Shown one piece after another: positions 1-7,931 of a stretch of DNA of 64,000 bases. The stretch comes from Pedobacter nototheniae (GTDB lineage Bacteria; Bacteroidota; Bacteroidia; Sphingobacteriales; Sphingobacteriaceae): the NCBI RefSeq assembly GCF_004335085.1, contig NZ_RQRS01000001.1, forward strand, positions 124,001 to 188,000, read 5' to 3'. Made by a program: the position numbers and the translations under genes. Position 1 is the first letter of the stretch, and each line of letters opens with the position of its first letter. The notes beneath the pieces are model-generated. The model was given only the letters and a program-made list of their open reading frames with translations. It searched no databases and was not told the origin of the DNA.

Positions 1-93
1 TCGCCTTTAAAGGCTCATCCTGATGCTAAAATTAATAATCCGCTGTTAATTAGGTTAAAAATGATGAAGTTGATTATTGAAAGTAATATCTAA
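1..93 (+). CDS. C-terminal end of an unidentified protein (partial)
   Basis: Frame 1 is open from the first base to a TAA at 91-93 and gives a 30-residue tail ending in KLIIESNI. The fragment is too short to assign a family. Its stop codon overlaps the stop codon of the convergent response regulator gene (TAG on the minus strand at 90-92), a tight tail-to-tail arrangement that supports both reading frames being real. Confidence 0.45.
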   Translation, partial: SPLKAHPDAKINNPLLIRLKMMKLIIESNI

Positions 94-446
94 CTTACAA
101 TTTTAATTAAATCGTCAAGATCGTAGGGTTTGGTTAGATATCCGTCAAAACACCTAAATAAAGGATTTCTAAAGTCTGAATCTGTAATAACTGCTGCTGT
201 AAATAAAATGACTTTAATCCCCTTAGTCTTGGAGTTGGTGCGCAAGTTTTCACAAATCTTTCTTCCATTCTGAACCTCTCCAATATTATAATCCATTAAG
301 ATTGTGTCAGGCTTAAAATTTTCAATATGTTCTTCAAGACCAATTGCATCAGGTAGAGCTAAAACATCGAAGTTACTTATTTCAAGCGCTAAGGTTGTTG
401 CTTCCAGTACCCCATAATCATCGTCAATCATTAATATTTTTTTCAT
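90..446 (-). CDS. Single-domain response regulator (CheY-like receiver)
   Basis: A 118-residue stand-alone receiver domain that would accept a phosphoryl group from a histidine kinase. Near the start is KKILMIDDDYGVLEA, which contains the acidic pocket. DTILMDYNIGE follows with the phospho-acceptor Asp, then the T/A and switch region VILFTAA, and finally the conserved Lys in YLTKPYD. I place the start at the ATG at 446, because the longer open frame adds 25 hydrophobic residues in front of the canonical beta-1 strand. There is no output domain, so it acts by protein contact or in a phosphorelay. No kinase gene is visible nearby; the truncated gene at 1-93 cannot be judged. Confidence 0.85.
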   Translation of the reverse strand: MKKILMIDDDYGVLEATTLALEISNFDVLALPDAIGLEEHIENFKPDTILMDYNIGEVQNGRKICENLRTNSKTKGIKVILFTAAVITDSDFRNPLFRCFDGYLTKPYDLDDLIKIVS

Positions 447-594
447 CTTAGCAGCAATAAGTATTGTGAGACTTTGAACAAGTATCTGCAAAGATTGTTT
501 TATAAAAAAAAACAGGCACAAAGCATGCTGCCTTGTACCTGTATCTAAATTAACGCTCTCAAGAGCAAATATATAAAACTTTCTGAAACTTCAA

Positions 595-643
595 TATCGG
601 CTAAATGTCCGATAAATTCAATTATCGGCTAATTACCCGATAA
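595..643. terminator. Two adjacent hairpins at the 3' end of the SRAP gene
   Basis: TATCGG at 595-600 pairs with CCGATA at 609-614, and TTATCGG at 622-628 pairs with CCGATAA at 637-643. The second hairpin overlaps the stop codon of the minus-strand SRAP gene (629-631). Neither is followed by a clear T tract, so termination is uncertain. mRNA stability or processing is an alternative. Confidence 0.35.
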
Positions 644-1336
644 TGGTTTGTATGCTTCTTGGACATTCCCTAATTTAATTAAATTTCGATCTACCCGATA
701 TGCAGCCATATTCCGGTCGTCACATCCAACTAAAAGATTGTCAATCTCTGGTTTAGCTAAAGATGGATTTATCCAAGAATCAATTTGATCATTATCCAAA
801 ATTAAAGGCATACGTTTTTTAGAGTTATGTATATCGGCCATTAATTCATTAGCTTCAGCAGTAACGATTGAGAAGGTTGTAAGCCACTCTTTAGTATCTG
901 GGTTTTGGTAATTAGAATATATGCACGCAAGGTTAAAATAAGGATGGGATTTTGGATGGATGAAATATGGAAGCTTGTCACCATCCACATGTTTATACTC
1001 ATAAAAACCGTTTACTGGCAATATTGCTCTGTTTTTGCCGATAGAATTTTTGAAAGATGGCTTTTCCCATAGTGTTTCAGACATTGCATTAAGAGTATTA
1101 TTACTCATTTTTAGCATGTCAGGAAAAGGCTTTTTCCAATTTGGGATTAATCCCCATTGCATTTTTTGTATTGCCCTGTTTTCACTTTGAGTTATTAAAG
1201 AAAGTGTGGGATGCACAAAACCTGAAACAATGTGGTAGGGATTGTATTCTTCAACATCTTCCTGGTACTTTGGATCTGCAGAATAATATTCTTTTAAATC
1301 CTCCAATTTTACTGCGTGGCTTACATAATAACACAT
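629..1336 (-). CDS. SOS response-associated peptidase (SRAP/HMCES/YedK family)
   Basis: A 235-residue protein of typical SRAP length. Family knowledge: SRAP proteins form a covalent thiazolidine link between Cys2 and abasic sites in single-stranded DNA, shielding them. The essential Cys2 is present (MCYYVSH), so the ATG at 1334-1336 is certain. Further SRAP motifs are NAMSETLWEKPSFKNSI, the glutamate in LPVNGFYEYKH, and the late His region MADIHNSKKRMPLIL. It is on the minus strand, just after the 149-residue gene. SRAP genes are common on plasmids and phages, which fits the mobile context. Confidence 0.92.
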   Translation of the reverse strand: MCYYVSHAVKLEDLKEYYSADPKYQEDVEEYNPYHIVSGFVHPTLSLITQSENRAIQKMQWGLIPNWKKPFPDMLKMSNNTLNAMSETLWEKPSFKNSIGKNRAILPVNGFYEYKHVDGDKLPYFIHPKSHPYFNLACIYSNYQNPDTKEWLTTFSIVTAEANELMADIHNSKKRMPLILDNDQIDSWINPSLAKPEIDNLLVGCDDRNMAAYRVDRNLIKLGNVQEAYKPLSGN

Positions 1337-1341
1337 ATTAT

Positions 1342-1791
1342 TTAATTTAGACCTATATCAAATATTTCATCACTACCGGCTTTTGTCAGAATCACATTCA
1401 GATGCTCGTCAAATTCGACCAGATCGTAAATAGAATCTCTAACAACAGATCCGAAATCATCTATATCAACTTCTGGGTGGCATACAACCATTATTGTTTC
1501 TTCGTCAGTAAATTCAACAGAAACAATGTTTTCTCTCCATTGCTCCTTAATTATCCTTGGAAAATTTTCTTTAAACTGCTTTTGCTGAAGGTGCCCTGAT
1601 AAAGTTTCTATTAATTGTTTTAACTCTTCGTTTTCAGTTGAAAACCCAAATTCTGATTCTGAATCCATCACCATTGAGCCAATAAAGTTTCCTTCTACAT
1701 GCACAAAGTAAATTTCATCATCAATATGGATGATAACATTTTGAGCAGTTTTTGCACCAAAAGGATGTATATTAAATGTGGTTGTAAGCAT
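1342..1791 (-). CDS. Conserved hypothetical protein, acidic, 149 aa
   Basis: Unrecognised. The protein is acidic and shows alternating beta strands (NVIIHIDDEIYFVHVEG, IMVVCHPEVDIDDFG). It has no signal peptide or membrane segment and no catalytic motif I can name. It lies 5 nt upstream of the SRAP gene on the same strand, so co-transcription is likely. The next upstream gene (1823-2125) is 31 nt away, suggesting one leftward operon from about 2.85 kb to 0.63 kb. Confidence 0.6.
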   Translation of the reverse strand: MLTTTFNIHPFGAKTAQNVIIHIDDEIYFVHVEGNFIGSMVMDSESEFGFSTENEELKQLIETLSGHLQQKQFKENFPRIIKEQWRENIVSVEFTDEETIMVVCHPEVDIDDFGSVVRDSIYDLVEFDEHLNVILTKAGSDEIFDIGLN

Positions 1792-1822
1792 GATAGTTAA
1801 ATCTAATTTAATAAATATTGTT

Positions 1823-2125
1823 TTACTTTTTCTTTAAATCATAATACTGATTTATTTTTTTTGTGTGTTCCTCAACAAATTTTGATGCTCTTAGAATTAG
1901 ATCGTTAGCTTTTTTAAGCCCTTCCCTAGGATCCATTAATATAAGTTGAGGGGCATTTGCTTTTCCTCTATGCACATTTATATCCTCATTGCTCCATATG
2001 AATTCTTCAGGGGTATACCATAACTTAGTGGTTTTACTATAAATCCAAAAATTCATTTTTTTTGCTTGTAATGCCAGATGCGCACGGTAATCTTTTGCGG
2101 GATCTGGAAGAGGCCCCCATGTCAT
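1823..2125 (-). CDS. Hypothetical protein, 100 aa
   Basis: Unrecognised. A basic N-terminal half containing KKMNFWIYSKTTKLWYTPEEF is followed by a helical, lysine-rich tail (LKKANDLILRASKFVEEHTKK). Its start overlaps the stop of the 120-residue gene upstream by 4 nt (2122-2125), so the two are translationally coupled and probably work together. No membrane segment. Confidence 0.6.
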   Translation of the reverse strand: MTWGPLPDPAKDYRAHLALQAKKMNFWIYSKTTKLWYTPEEFIWSNEDINVHRGKANAPQLILMDPREGLKKANDLILRASKFVEEHTKKINQYYDLKKK

Positions 2126-2484
2126 TCGAAGTCGGGATTTTTAACGCGTAGTAATTTTTCATACAACTCACCACCAATCTTAACTTTTATGCTAAATAGA
2201 AAAGATTCCCATCCAACAACTTTAAGAAACTCAGCTAAGCCTGGTTTAAGAATTTGATCTATTAATTTTGGCGCAACCTCAGTCAACTGTTTTCTAAAGA
2301 AACGATCAGTATATAAATCATTTAGAGCATGAAGGTTTATAAAAATATCTCCCCCATCAGATCCATCAACTTCAATTAAGCGATCTAAACTGATTATGAA
2401 AGGTCGCATCTTATCATTAAGCCAAAACCAGCTTTGTATTTGTCTTTCGAGGGCGGGCTTGTAGTTTCTGAAGTTCGTTTCCAT
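2122..2484 (-). CDS. Hypothetical protein, 120 aa
   Basis: Unrecognised soluble protein. It is rich in aromatic and acidic residues (SWFWLNDKMRPFIISLDRL, VDGSDGGDIFINLHAL). The 4-nt overlap with the following gene indicates an operon pair. No motif allows a functional call. Confidence 0.6.
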   Translation of the reverse strand: METNFRNYKPALERQIQSWFWLNDKMRPFIISLDRLIEVDGSDGGDIFINLHALNDLYTDRFFRKQLTEVAPKLIDQILKPGLAEFLKVVGWESFLFSIKVKIGGELYEKLLRVKNPDFE

Positions 2485-2551
2485 TTTCGGATCAATAAGG
2501 GCTTCAAAATTACTAATATATTTAGTAATTCAAAGAAAATAGAAAATACAA

Positions 2552-2854
2552 CTAACTAGAATAAATATCTGCTGATAAACTTCTTCTCACTTTTAGTTCT
2601 TCCCGAATTCTAATATGTGTTGTTAAATAAACATGAGAGTTTATTTCGTCAAGTTTCTCAACTCCTAAAATTATTTCATCAATTAACTCTTTGGATAGAT
2701 TGATTTTAGGGAGGGTTTTGAATGAGTTAGTATTGTAATATAAATACCCTGCAAATCTCTCTCCGATATGCAAAATGTTTTTATAATTACCAGCTCTTAT
2801 TACTATTAGTTCCCCGTTATGCTCAAATTTTACATATGATTTTGTGATTTTCAT
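2552..2854 (-). CDS. Hypothetical protein, 100 aa
   Basis: Unrecognised. Starts [22 protein letters not shown] and continues as a mixed alpha/beta protein. It is the first gene of the leftward group, with an AT-rich 150-bp gap separating it from the divergent lipoprotein gene at 3005, so promoters for both directions should lie there. Confidence 0.55.
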
Positions 2855-2933
2855 TTTGATTAAAGATTAAAAAGAATCAAAATTACTAATATTATTAGTA
2901 AATAGAATCAATAAAAATTAATTTCTGAATTTC

Positions 2934-2962
2934 TTGTTTTGCGGAAATAAAAATTATATTCG
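2934..2962 (+). promoter_or_regulatory. Candidate Bacteroidota-type promoter for the Tae4-like toxin gene
   Basis: TTG at 2934-2936 and TATATTCG at 2955-2962 resemble the Bacteroidota -33 TTG/TTTG and -7 TAnnTTTG boxes, with an 18-nt spacer. The boxes lie 43-71 nt upstream of the ATG at 3005. This is a pattern match only. Confidence 0.3.
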
Positions 2963-3004
2963 CTAAATCATCATCTCTCAAAATTTACTTTAACTAATTA
3001 ACTG

Positions 3005-4975
3005 ATGAACAAACTAACACTCTCTAAAGGCAAAGCTATGGCTTGCCTTGCTATTATGTGCCTATTTTTGGCGCAATCCTGTCGTAAAGATAATCTAATG
3101 CCAAATGCCTCAGATTCTGTCGAACGTGCAAAGAATTGGTATAATCAGAAATTCGATAAATCGACAAGTACTTTAATGTCTATTAATGGTTATTCTTTTC
3201 CTCTGGATATAAAACCCAAATGGAATGAGGTGCAGGCATCTAGATTGGACGATCAAACGGATATTTATATTGTTCCATTAGAAGTAGATGTTCCTCTCGA
3301 GCTAAGACAAACTATTAATCCGGTCTTAGTAATGCATGAAAAAGCAACTGGATATGAAGTAAAATCGATTAATGATGATCAAAATGCACATCGTATCCTT
3401 AAAAAAGACGAGACGAGATCATATGATGCCAAATCTTTATACCAAAAGGCCTTTGGAAGTGAGCAAAGAAAACTTAGTGATGTTAGCAATGTGGTGTTAA
3501 CAAATAAGTCAAGTGGAGGTAATATAAAATCAAGTTCTTCAAATACTCAAACTATTGCACAAAATAAAATTATGACTGGTGATCCTTCTAGTGTTGGGGG
3601 TGGGAAGTGTATAGATTGGTATTTAGTTACAAGAGATCAGGATGGTGTGATTATCTCTGAAGAATTTGTGGGCAGGACTTGTGGAATAGATGAAATGCCA
3701 GGTGGTGGCGGACCTGGTGGAGGACCTGGTACCTCAGGAAACCCTGCTGATTTCGGATTGGATCCAAAATGTCTAAATTGCCAAATCCTTGTGGATAATT
3801 TTGATGCATTTCTGCAATATTTAAAAACAATAAATTATATAGCATCCGATCCGTTTGGTACAACAGTAGAACTTAACGGAGTTTCATTCCATGGAACCAT
3901 GGTTGAAATACGTCTTAACGGAGCTTTAACAGGATCGTTTTTCACACCTGATTATAGTTATGATAGATATACGCCTGGGATTTACTACAGCGTAGGTTTT
4001 AGAGGCAGCGATGGATATGGGCCTGCTCCCAACTTTGGTTATGGTTTAACTGGACTAACCTTTCCAGTAACTTATTATAATGGAAAAACAAGTCTGTTTT
4101 TAATGCCTCCTGGAGGAGTTACCTATACAACTCCTGGACAAGATTTAATAAGTATTCTTAGTATAACCGATGTGAGCATAAAGTCATTCCTTGCTGCATC
4201 GCCTGATGTTAGTTCTGGAGTGTTGGAGTATTTGAGAATTAATGGCAAGACAGCAGAAACAATCGATTTTGCAAATTGGAGTGTCGGTTATTTATTTAAT
4301 AATAGAAATTTTGAAGAGTTTAAAAATGCTTTCTTAAATTTTAAGGCAGACGGTTCAGATGGGCCTGAAGATTTTGATGAGAATTATTGGAACGATCCAA
4401 ATCTTGTGATTCAGCAGCAAACCTTGCCAACTCTTTTTGAGTTTTCACTAGCTTATCCTAAATCTGGGTTTGGTAAAGCCGAATTTGAAATGTCAGCTCC
4501 TGAGGTATTCGATTTGGTTGGAGGCACTCCAAAAGCACTTCGTGATGCTTCGCTTTCCGATTCGGACCCATATAATAATAATACATATAGTAATGCATGT
4601 GCGCTAAGGGTTTCAAGAGCATTAAATTACTCAGGAGTGACTATTCCGGAAGTTTCAGGGACATATAAAGGCGGTGATGGTAAAAATTATTTTTTATCAG
4701 CTGCGAGTTTAAATGCTTGGATGACAAAAACATTCCCCCCTACAGCAAGCAATAGCGTTCGATTAACAGCAGCAAATGCTGGAAAAAATGGTGAAGGATT
4801 TGCTACAGCACTGAATGGATTAAATGGTATATATATAATGATTCCTAACTATCCGGGACCAACTTATTTTGGTGCCTCAGGACATGCAGGGTTTTATACT
4901 ACACCACCAGTGACACATTATTACTTTACTGCAAAAGGGGGGGTAAGTAAAATAACACTATGGAAATTACAATAA
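3005..4975 (+). CDS. Secreted lipoprotein toxin with C-terminal Tae4-like peptidoglycan amidase domain
   Basis: 656 residues. A lipoprotein signal peptide ends in the lipobox LAQSC (Cys26). Residues about 35-160 resemble the N-terminal region seen on many Bacteroidota secreted polymorphic toxins (AKNWYNQKF ... SLYQKAFG). A Gly-rich linker lies near 230-245, followed by a long central region of unknown type. The last ~130 residues match the Tae4 amidase layout: a catalytic Cys532 in NACALRVSRALN and His627 in SGHAGFY. Family knowledge: Tae4 enzymes cleave D-Glu-mDAP peptide bonds in peptidoglycan. No T6SS genes are in the window, so delivery is unknown. The gene right after it, starting 6 nt downstream, is a likely immunity gene. 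The catalytic assignment rests on motif recognition. Confidence 0.75.
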   Translation: MNKLTLSKGKAMACLAIMCLFLAQSCRKDNLMPNASDSVERAKNWYNQKFDKSTSTLMSINGYSFPLDIKPKWNEVQASRLDDQTDIYIVPLEVDVPLELRQTINPVLVMHEKATGYEVKSINDDQNAHRILKKDETRSYDAKSLYQKAFGSEQRKLSDVSNVVLTNKSSGGNIKSSSSNTQTIAQNKIMTGDPSSVGGGKCIDWYLVTRDQDGVIISEEFVGRTCGIDEMPGGGGPGGGPGTSGNPADFGLDPKCLNCQILVDNFDAFLQYLKTINYIASDPFGTTVELNGVSFHGTMVEIRLNGALTGSFFTPDYSYDRYTPGIYYSVGFRGSDGYGPAPNFGYGLTGLTFPVTYYNGKTSLFLMPPGGVTYTTPGQDLISILSITDVSIKSFLAASPDVSSGVLEYLRINGKTAETIDFANWSVGYLFNNRNFEEFKNAFLNFKADGSDGPEDFDENYWNDPNLVIQQQTLPTLFEFSLAYPKSGFGKAEFEMSAPEVFDLVGGTPKALRDASLSDSDPYNNNTYSNACALRVSRALNYSGVTIPEVSGTYKGGDGKNYFLSAASLNAWMTKTFPPTASNSVRLTAANAGKNGEGFATALNGLNGIYIMIPNYPGPTYFGASGHAGFYTTPPVTHYYFTAKGGVSKITLWKLQ

Positions 4976-4980
4976 AACTT

Positions 4981-5421
4981 ATGAGAAAAATATTAATTAT
5001 AAATGCCTTAATTCTATTTTCACTTTCAACATTTGGACAAGGTAAAGAAAATGAGAAAGAATGGATACAAACCTATAAAGACCAGGTTTTTTATAACGGT
5101 CTTTTGAAAGGCTTGGAAAGCAAAGAAGTAACAGACAAAATAATTAGTTTGGATAAATCATTTTATAATCCTGTATTTATAATTCTTCACGGAAAAGCTA
5201 TTAGTAAAGGGAGCGACTATTTAGTTGAAATGATAAGAAAAGACTCTATCGAAAGAGAGGGGCGTGTAGCAGAGCCTGCATCTGGAAGAAGACCTTTTTT
5301 GGTTGCTCTTCGATTTTATCAAAGCAAAAAACTTAACCAAATGGCGAAGGAAGAATATAATAAATGGATGAAAATACCCAATAAACAGAAGCTTATTAAT
5401 GAAGCTAATAAAGCATATTGA
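4981..5421 (+). CDS. Periplasmic protein, probable immunity partner of the Tae4-like toxin (Tai4-like position)
   Basis: 146 residues from the ATG at 4981. The open frame starts 7 codons earlier, but MRKILIINALILFSLSTFG is a clear Sec signal peptide and this ATG is 6 nt after the toxin stop codon. The mature part is small, predicted mostly helical and charged. It has TYKDQVFYNGLLKGLESKE, which resembles the helical opening of Tai4 immunity proteins. Family knowledge: Tai4 dimers sit in the periplasm and plug the Tae4 active site. The immunity role is inferred from position, export and size. Confidence 0.6.
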   Translation: MRKILIINALILFSLSTFGQGKENEKEWIQTYKDQVFYNGLLKGLESKEVTDKIISLDKSFYNPVFIILHGKAISKGSDYLVEMIRKDSIEREGRVAEPASGRRPFLVALRFYQSKKLNQMAKEEYNKWMKIPNKQKLINEANKAY

Positions 5422-5445
5422 AACTTTTCGATGGTTTAAATAAAA

Positions 5446-5472
5446 AATGCAGAGGTAGAGTTCCTCTGCATT
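5446..5472 (-). terminator. Strong hairpin; T tract on the minus strand
   Basis: AATGCAGAGG (5446-5455) pairs perfectly with CCTCTGCATT (5463-5472) around a 7-nt loop. Read on the minus strand the stem is followed by TTTTTTATTT, as in an intrinsic terminator for leftward transcription; the plus strand has no T tract. It could stop leftward phage transcription that continues past the MuF gene end at 6122. It also lies just after the immunity gene. Confidence 0.6.
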
Positions 5473-5620
5473 ATAACATTACTCTAACACTGTTCAAGCT
5501 TGAAATCTATCCCACGTTAATGTTATTCTTTACAAAACTCATTTAGCTAAGGATAGTTTAAAAATCTAAATCATAATACAGAGAAGTAAACATAAATGCA
5601 TTGAAAATGGATTATAGCAA

Positions 5621-5821
5621 ATGAAAAAAATAACAACCAAAGAAGATCTGGAAAAATTTAAGGTCGGCATCTTAGAAAGATTAGATATGGCTTTTAACTC
5701 AGGTTTGTATATTCGAAGCGAATCAACAATTCTTAATACTGCGAAATTTCAAAAACTTGAAATTAGAATTGAAATAAAAAATACGGATACCAGCAAGCCA
5801 GGCTTTGTAAGTCAAGGATGA
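5621..5821 (+). CDS. Hypothetical small protein, 66 aa
   Basis: Unrecognised. MKKITTKEDLEKFKVGILERL suggests an N-terminal amphipathic helix. It precedes the 92-residue gene by 20 nt on the same strand, so the two may form a small operon between the toxin pair and the phage late genes. Its size and position would suit an orphan immunity protein, but nothing in the sequence proves that. Confidence 0.4.
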   Translation: MKKITTKEDLEKFKVGILERLDMAFNSGLYIRSESTILNTAKFQKLEIRIEIKNTDTSKPGFVSQG

Positions 5822-5841
5822 AATCTTAATTTTATAGAATT

Positions 5842-6120
5842 ATGAAAACAATATTTGATTACAATCCAACCAATCCCGAATTAGTGGAGCTATTCGGATA
5901 TGATAAGAAGTCAGATTCGATGGCTTACGGCTTCTCCGTTTTACTATTGCCAGTTAAAGATTATAAGGTTGAAAATAGCGAAGAAGGCACATTGCTTGAC
6001 TTAGCTAAGCTGCTTGAGCATCGTGGCCTTGTTAAAGAAGCTGACGAAATATGGTCTAAGATTCCTGATATTGAAAGACAATACAGAGCCGGGCATGATC
6101 ATGTCTTAAACCCTCAATAA
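5842..6120 (+). CDS. Hypothetical protein, 92 aa
   Basis: Unrecognised soluble alpha-helical protein (LLDLAKLLEHRGLVKEADEIWSKI looks like a TPR-like helix pair). It ends 1 nt before the stop of the convergent MuF-metallopeptidase gene. MuF toxins often have an immunity gene next to them, so this is a weak candidate, but the opposite orientation argues against a simple toxin-immunity operon. Confidence 0.5.
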   Translation: MKTIFDYNPTNPELVELFGYDKKSDSMAYGFSVLLLPVKDYKVENSEEGTLLDLAKLLEHRGLVKEADEIWSKIPDIERQYRAGHDHVLNPQ

Positions 6121-6121
6121 A

Positions 6122-7927
6122 CTACTTTTTATGTTTCTCGAAAAACCTCATTAATTCAAATTGAATTGATCTATAATCCTTCATTAAGATTGGAGTAAGC
6201 TCTTCTAAGGCTGTCTTTTCTGAAATTCCATTTGCTTTTAGCCTTTTCCTAAAATCTTTTATCCAGTTGGTATAACCATAGCCCTTTTCTAAAATATTTT
6301 TTTTATTAACCGCTTTTCCACCCAGTGATTTAAGGAAATCGGTATAGGTATGTCTGGCAACAAATTGATTAACGGTTTCCATAGCTGCAGTTTGAGCCTC
6401 GCTGAGCTTTCTTGGTGGTGAAAGTGTTTTAGCGTGTAAAATTTCATGCCATAAAGCTTCTATTGAGTACTCCTGGTTAAATGTTAGATTAACTCCATTC
6501 TTTATATTTACTAATGCCTGTTTAAACTCGTTTGCCGGATTAAATCCGATGGTTAGGAATGTATTATTGCTAATGGTAATATCGGCTTTTCCTACCCATT
6601 CATTTGTTGAAGGCTTATAGCTGGCAGCATGCTGCATCATGAATGATCTAGAGTTTGTAAACTTAACAGATCCTAAGCCGGTTCTAAAGTTTTCCGGATT
6701 TTTTTGCGCGTATGCCAGCATGATACTTTCAATCTCCTTGTTTGTAGGCTGATCACCTTTAATAAAATTATTAAGATTGATAATATCGTCATCATCAATT
6801 TCTACAGCCTTACGTGGAGGTTTATCTTTTTTGGATTTAAAGTTTAAGCCCTTCTTAATATCCCCATCCTTAAAATTATCTTTTACCCAAAATGGGGTGT
6901 TTTTAACCTCTCTATCCTTATTGATATCTACCCATTCCTTAAAGCTATCCGGCACGTCATTAACGGAATTTTCGGAATTTCCTTTGGAATTATCGGAATT
7001 ACCGGAAAATTTCGCCCTTTCTTCACGGTCGATTTCATCTTGAGTTTTTAATATGGATACAGCGTGGCAGCGGCATTGCGGATGCCATCCGACAAACTTA
7101 AATTCTTTAGGATATTTGCCAGCTAAGGCAGCACACAGTTTGCAATGGTTAGGATTATTGCTTAGCCTGATCTCAATTCCAACAACGAAGTCTAATTGAT
7201 TCCAACGCTCGTAGTCAGCTGCTCTGTAGGCCATATTGGTTTCAGTTCTTGCAACACGAGCTGCATTCTTAAAAGAAGATCTGTAAACGCCTGTACCTGG
7301 ATTATAAGCTTCCATTGCTTTAGATGGAACAAGGCCTCCACGCTTATTTCTAACTCTGCGAAATATATTTGAAGGCTGTTTTAAATGGGTTTTTAATAAA
7401 TTGGCAATCTCAACGGCAGATTTACCTTCGCCAATACCAATATCTAAGGCAAGTTCTACCTCTGTTTTCTGATCATTGGCATAATTCCATATTCTTTCTG
7501 ATAATCCTAATCGTTTTGGACCGTCCTTTCTATTTTGGAATGCTTTTAAAGCAATTATATTTTGATTAGCATATTTTTCAATATCGGCTTTTGACAATCT
7601 GCTTTTTCCGAGAACGGCCTTGACGACCTCATCATTCTTTAAAGCAGAGAACTTCCATTCATCTTTAATTCCTGATTGAACGGTTGCTAAAGTATTGCCA
7701 TAAGTCACATTAATGATCTTATCCAGCTTCTCTTTCGTTTCAGGGTAATCTTTAAAACTGAAAAGCTTATCAAGGTTTACGTTTTTAATTGATGAGCCAA
7801 GCTTTGCATATTCGTCGAGTGCAGAACGAAATATAGCCTCAACCTTTTCAGCGTATTTTTCCATACGTGAAAGGTGCTGCTTTTCAAAACGAGCATCGTC
7901 AATGGTTATGAATTTACGCTTGGCCAA
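6122..7927 (-). CDS. Phage MuF/SPP1 gp7-like minor head protein fused to a C-terminal HExxH metallopeptidase-like domain
   Basis: 601 residues. The middle carries the MuF signature: ARVARTETNMAYRAADYERW, then NHCKLCAALAGK and HPQCRC with conserved Cys/His residues. Family knowledge: MuF proteins sit at the portal in the head. After a low-complexity Ser/Asn linker (about 305-325) comes an extra ~250-residue region containing H494-E-I-L-H498 in LWHEILHAKT, a zincin HExxH motif. MuF proteins with swapped C-terminal toxin domains are known from temperate phages, so this may be a phage-delivered effector. It follows the portal gene by 4 nt. Confidence 0.82.
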   Translation of the reverse strand: MAKRKFITIDDARFEKQHLSRMEKYAEKVEAIFRSALDEYAKLGSSIKNVNLDKLFSFKDYPETKEKLDKIINVTYGNTLATVQSGIKDEWKFSALKNDEVVKAVLGKSRLSKADIEKYANQNIIALKAFQNRKDGPKRLGLSERIWNYANDQKTEVELALDIGIGEGKSAVEIANLLKTHLKQPSNIFRRVRNKRGGLVPSKAMEAYNPGTGVYRSSFKNAARVARTETNMAYRAADYERWNQLDFVVGIEIRLSNNPNHCKLCAALAGKYPKEFKFVGWHPQCRCHAVSILKTQDEIDREERAKFSGNSDNSKGNSENSVNDVPDSFKEWVDINKDREVKNTPFWVKDNFKDGDIKKGLNFKSKKDKPPRKAVEIDDDDIINLNNFIKGDQPTNKEIESIMLAYAQKNPENFRTGLGSVKFTNSRSFMMQHAASYKPSTNEWVGKADITISNNTFLTIGFNPANEFKQALVNIKNGVNLTFNQEYSIEALWHEILHAKTLSPPRKLSEAQTAAMETVNQFVARHTYTDFLKSLGGKAVNKKNILEKGYGYTNWIKDFRKRLKANGISEKTALEELTPILMKDYRSIQFELMRFFEKHKK

Positions 7928-7931
7928 TTAA

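Noticed and set aside
3005-5421. A type VI secretion locus
   Set aside because: Only the toxin domain resembles a T6SS effector. No Hcp, VgrG, sheath or baseplate gene is present, and the protein is a lipoprotein.
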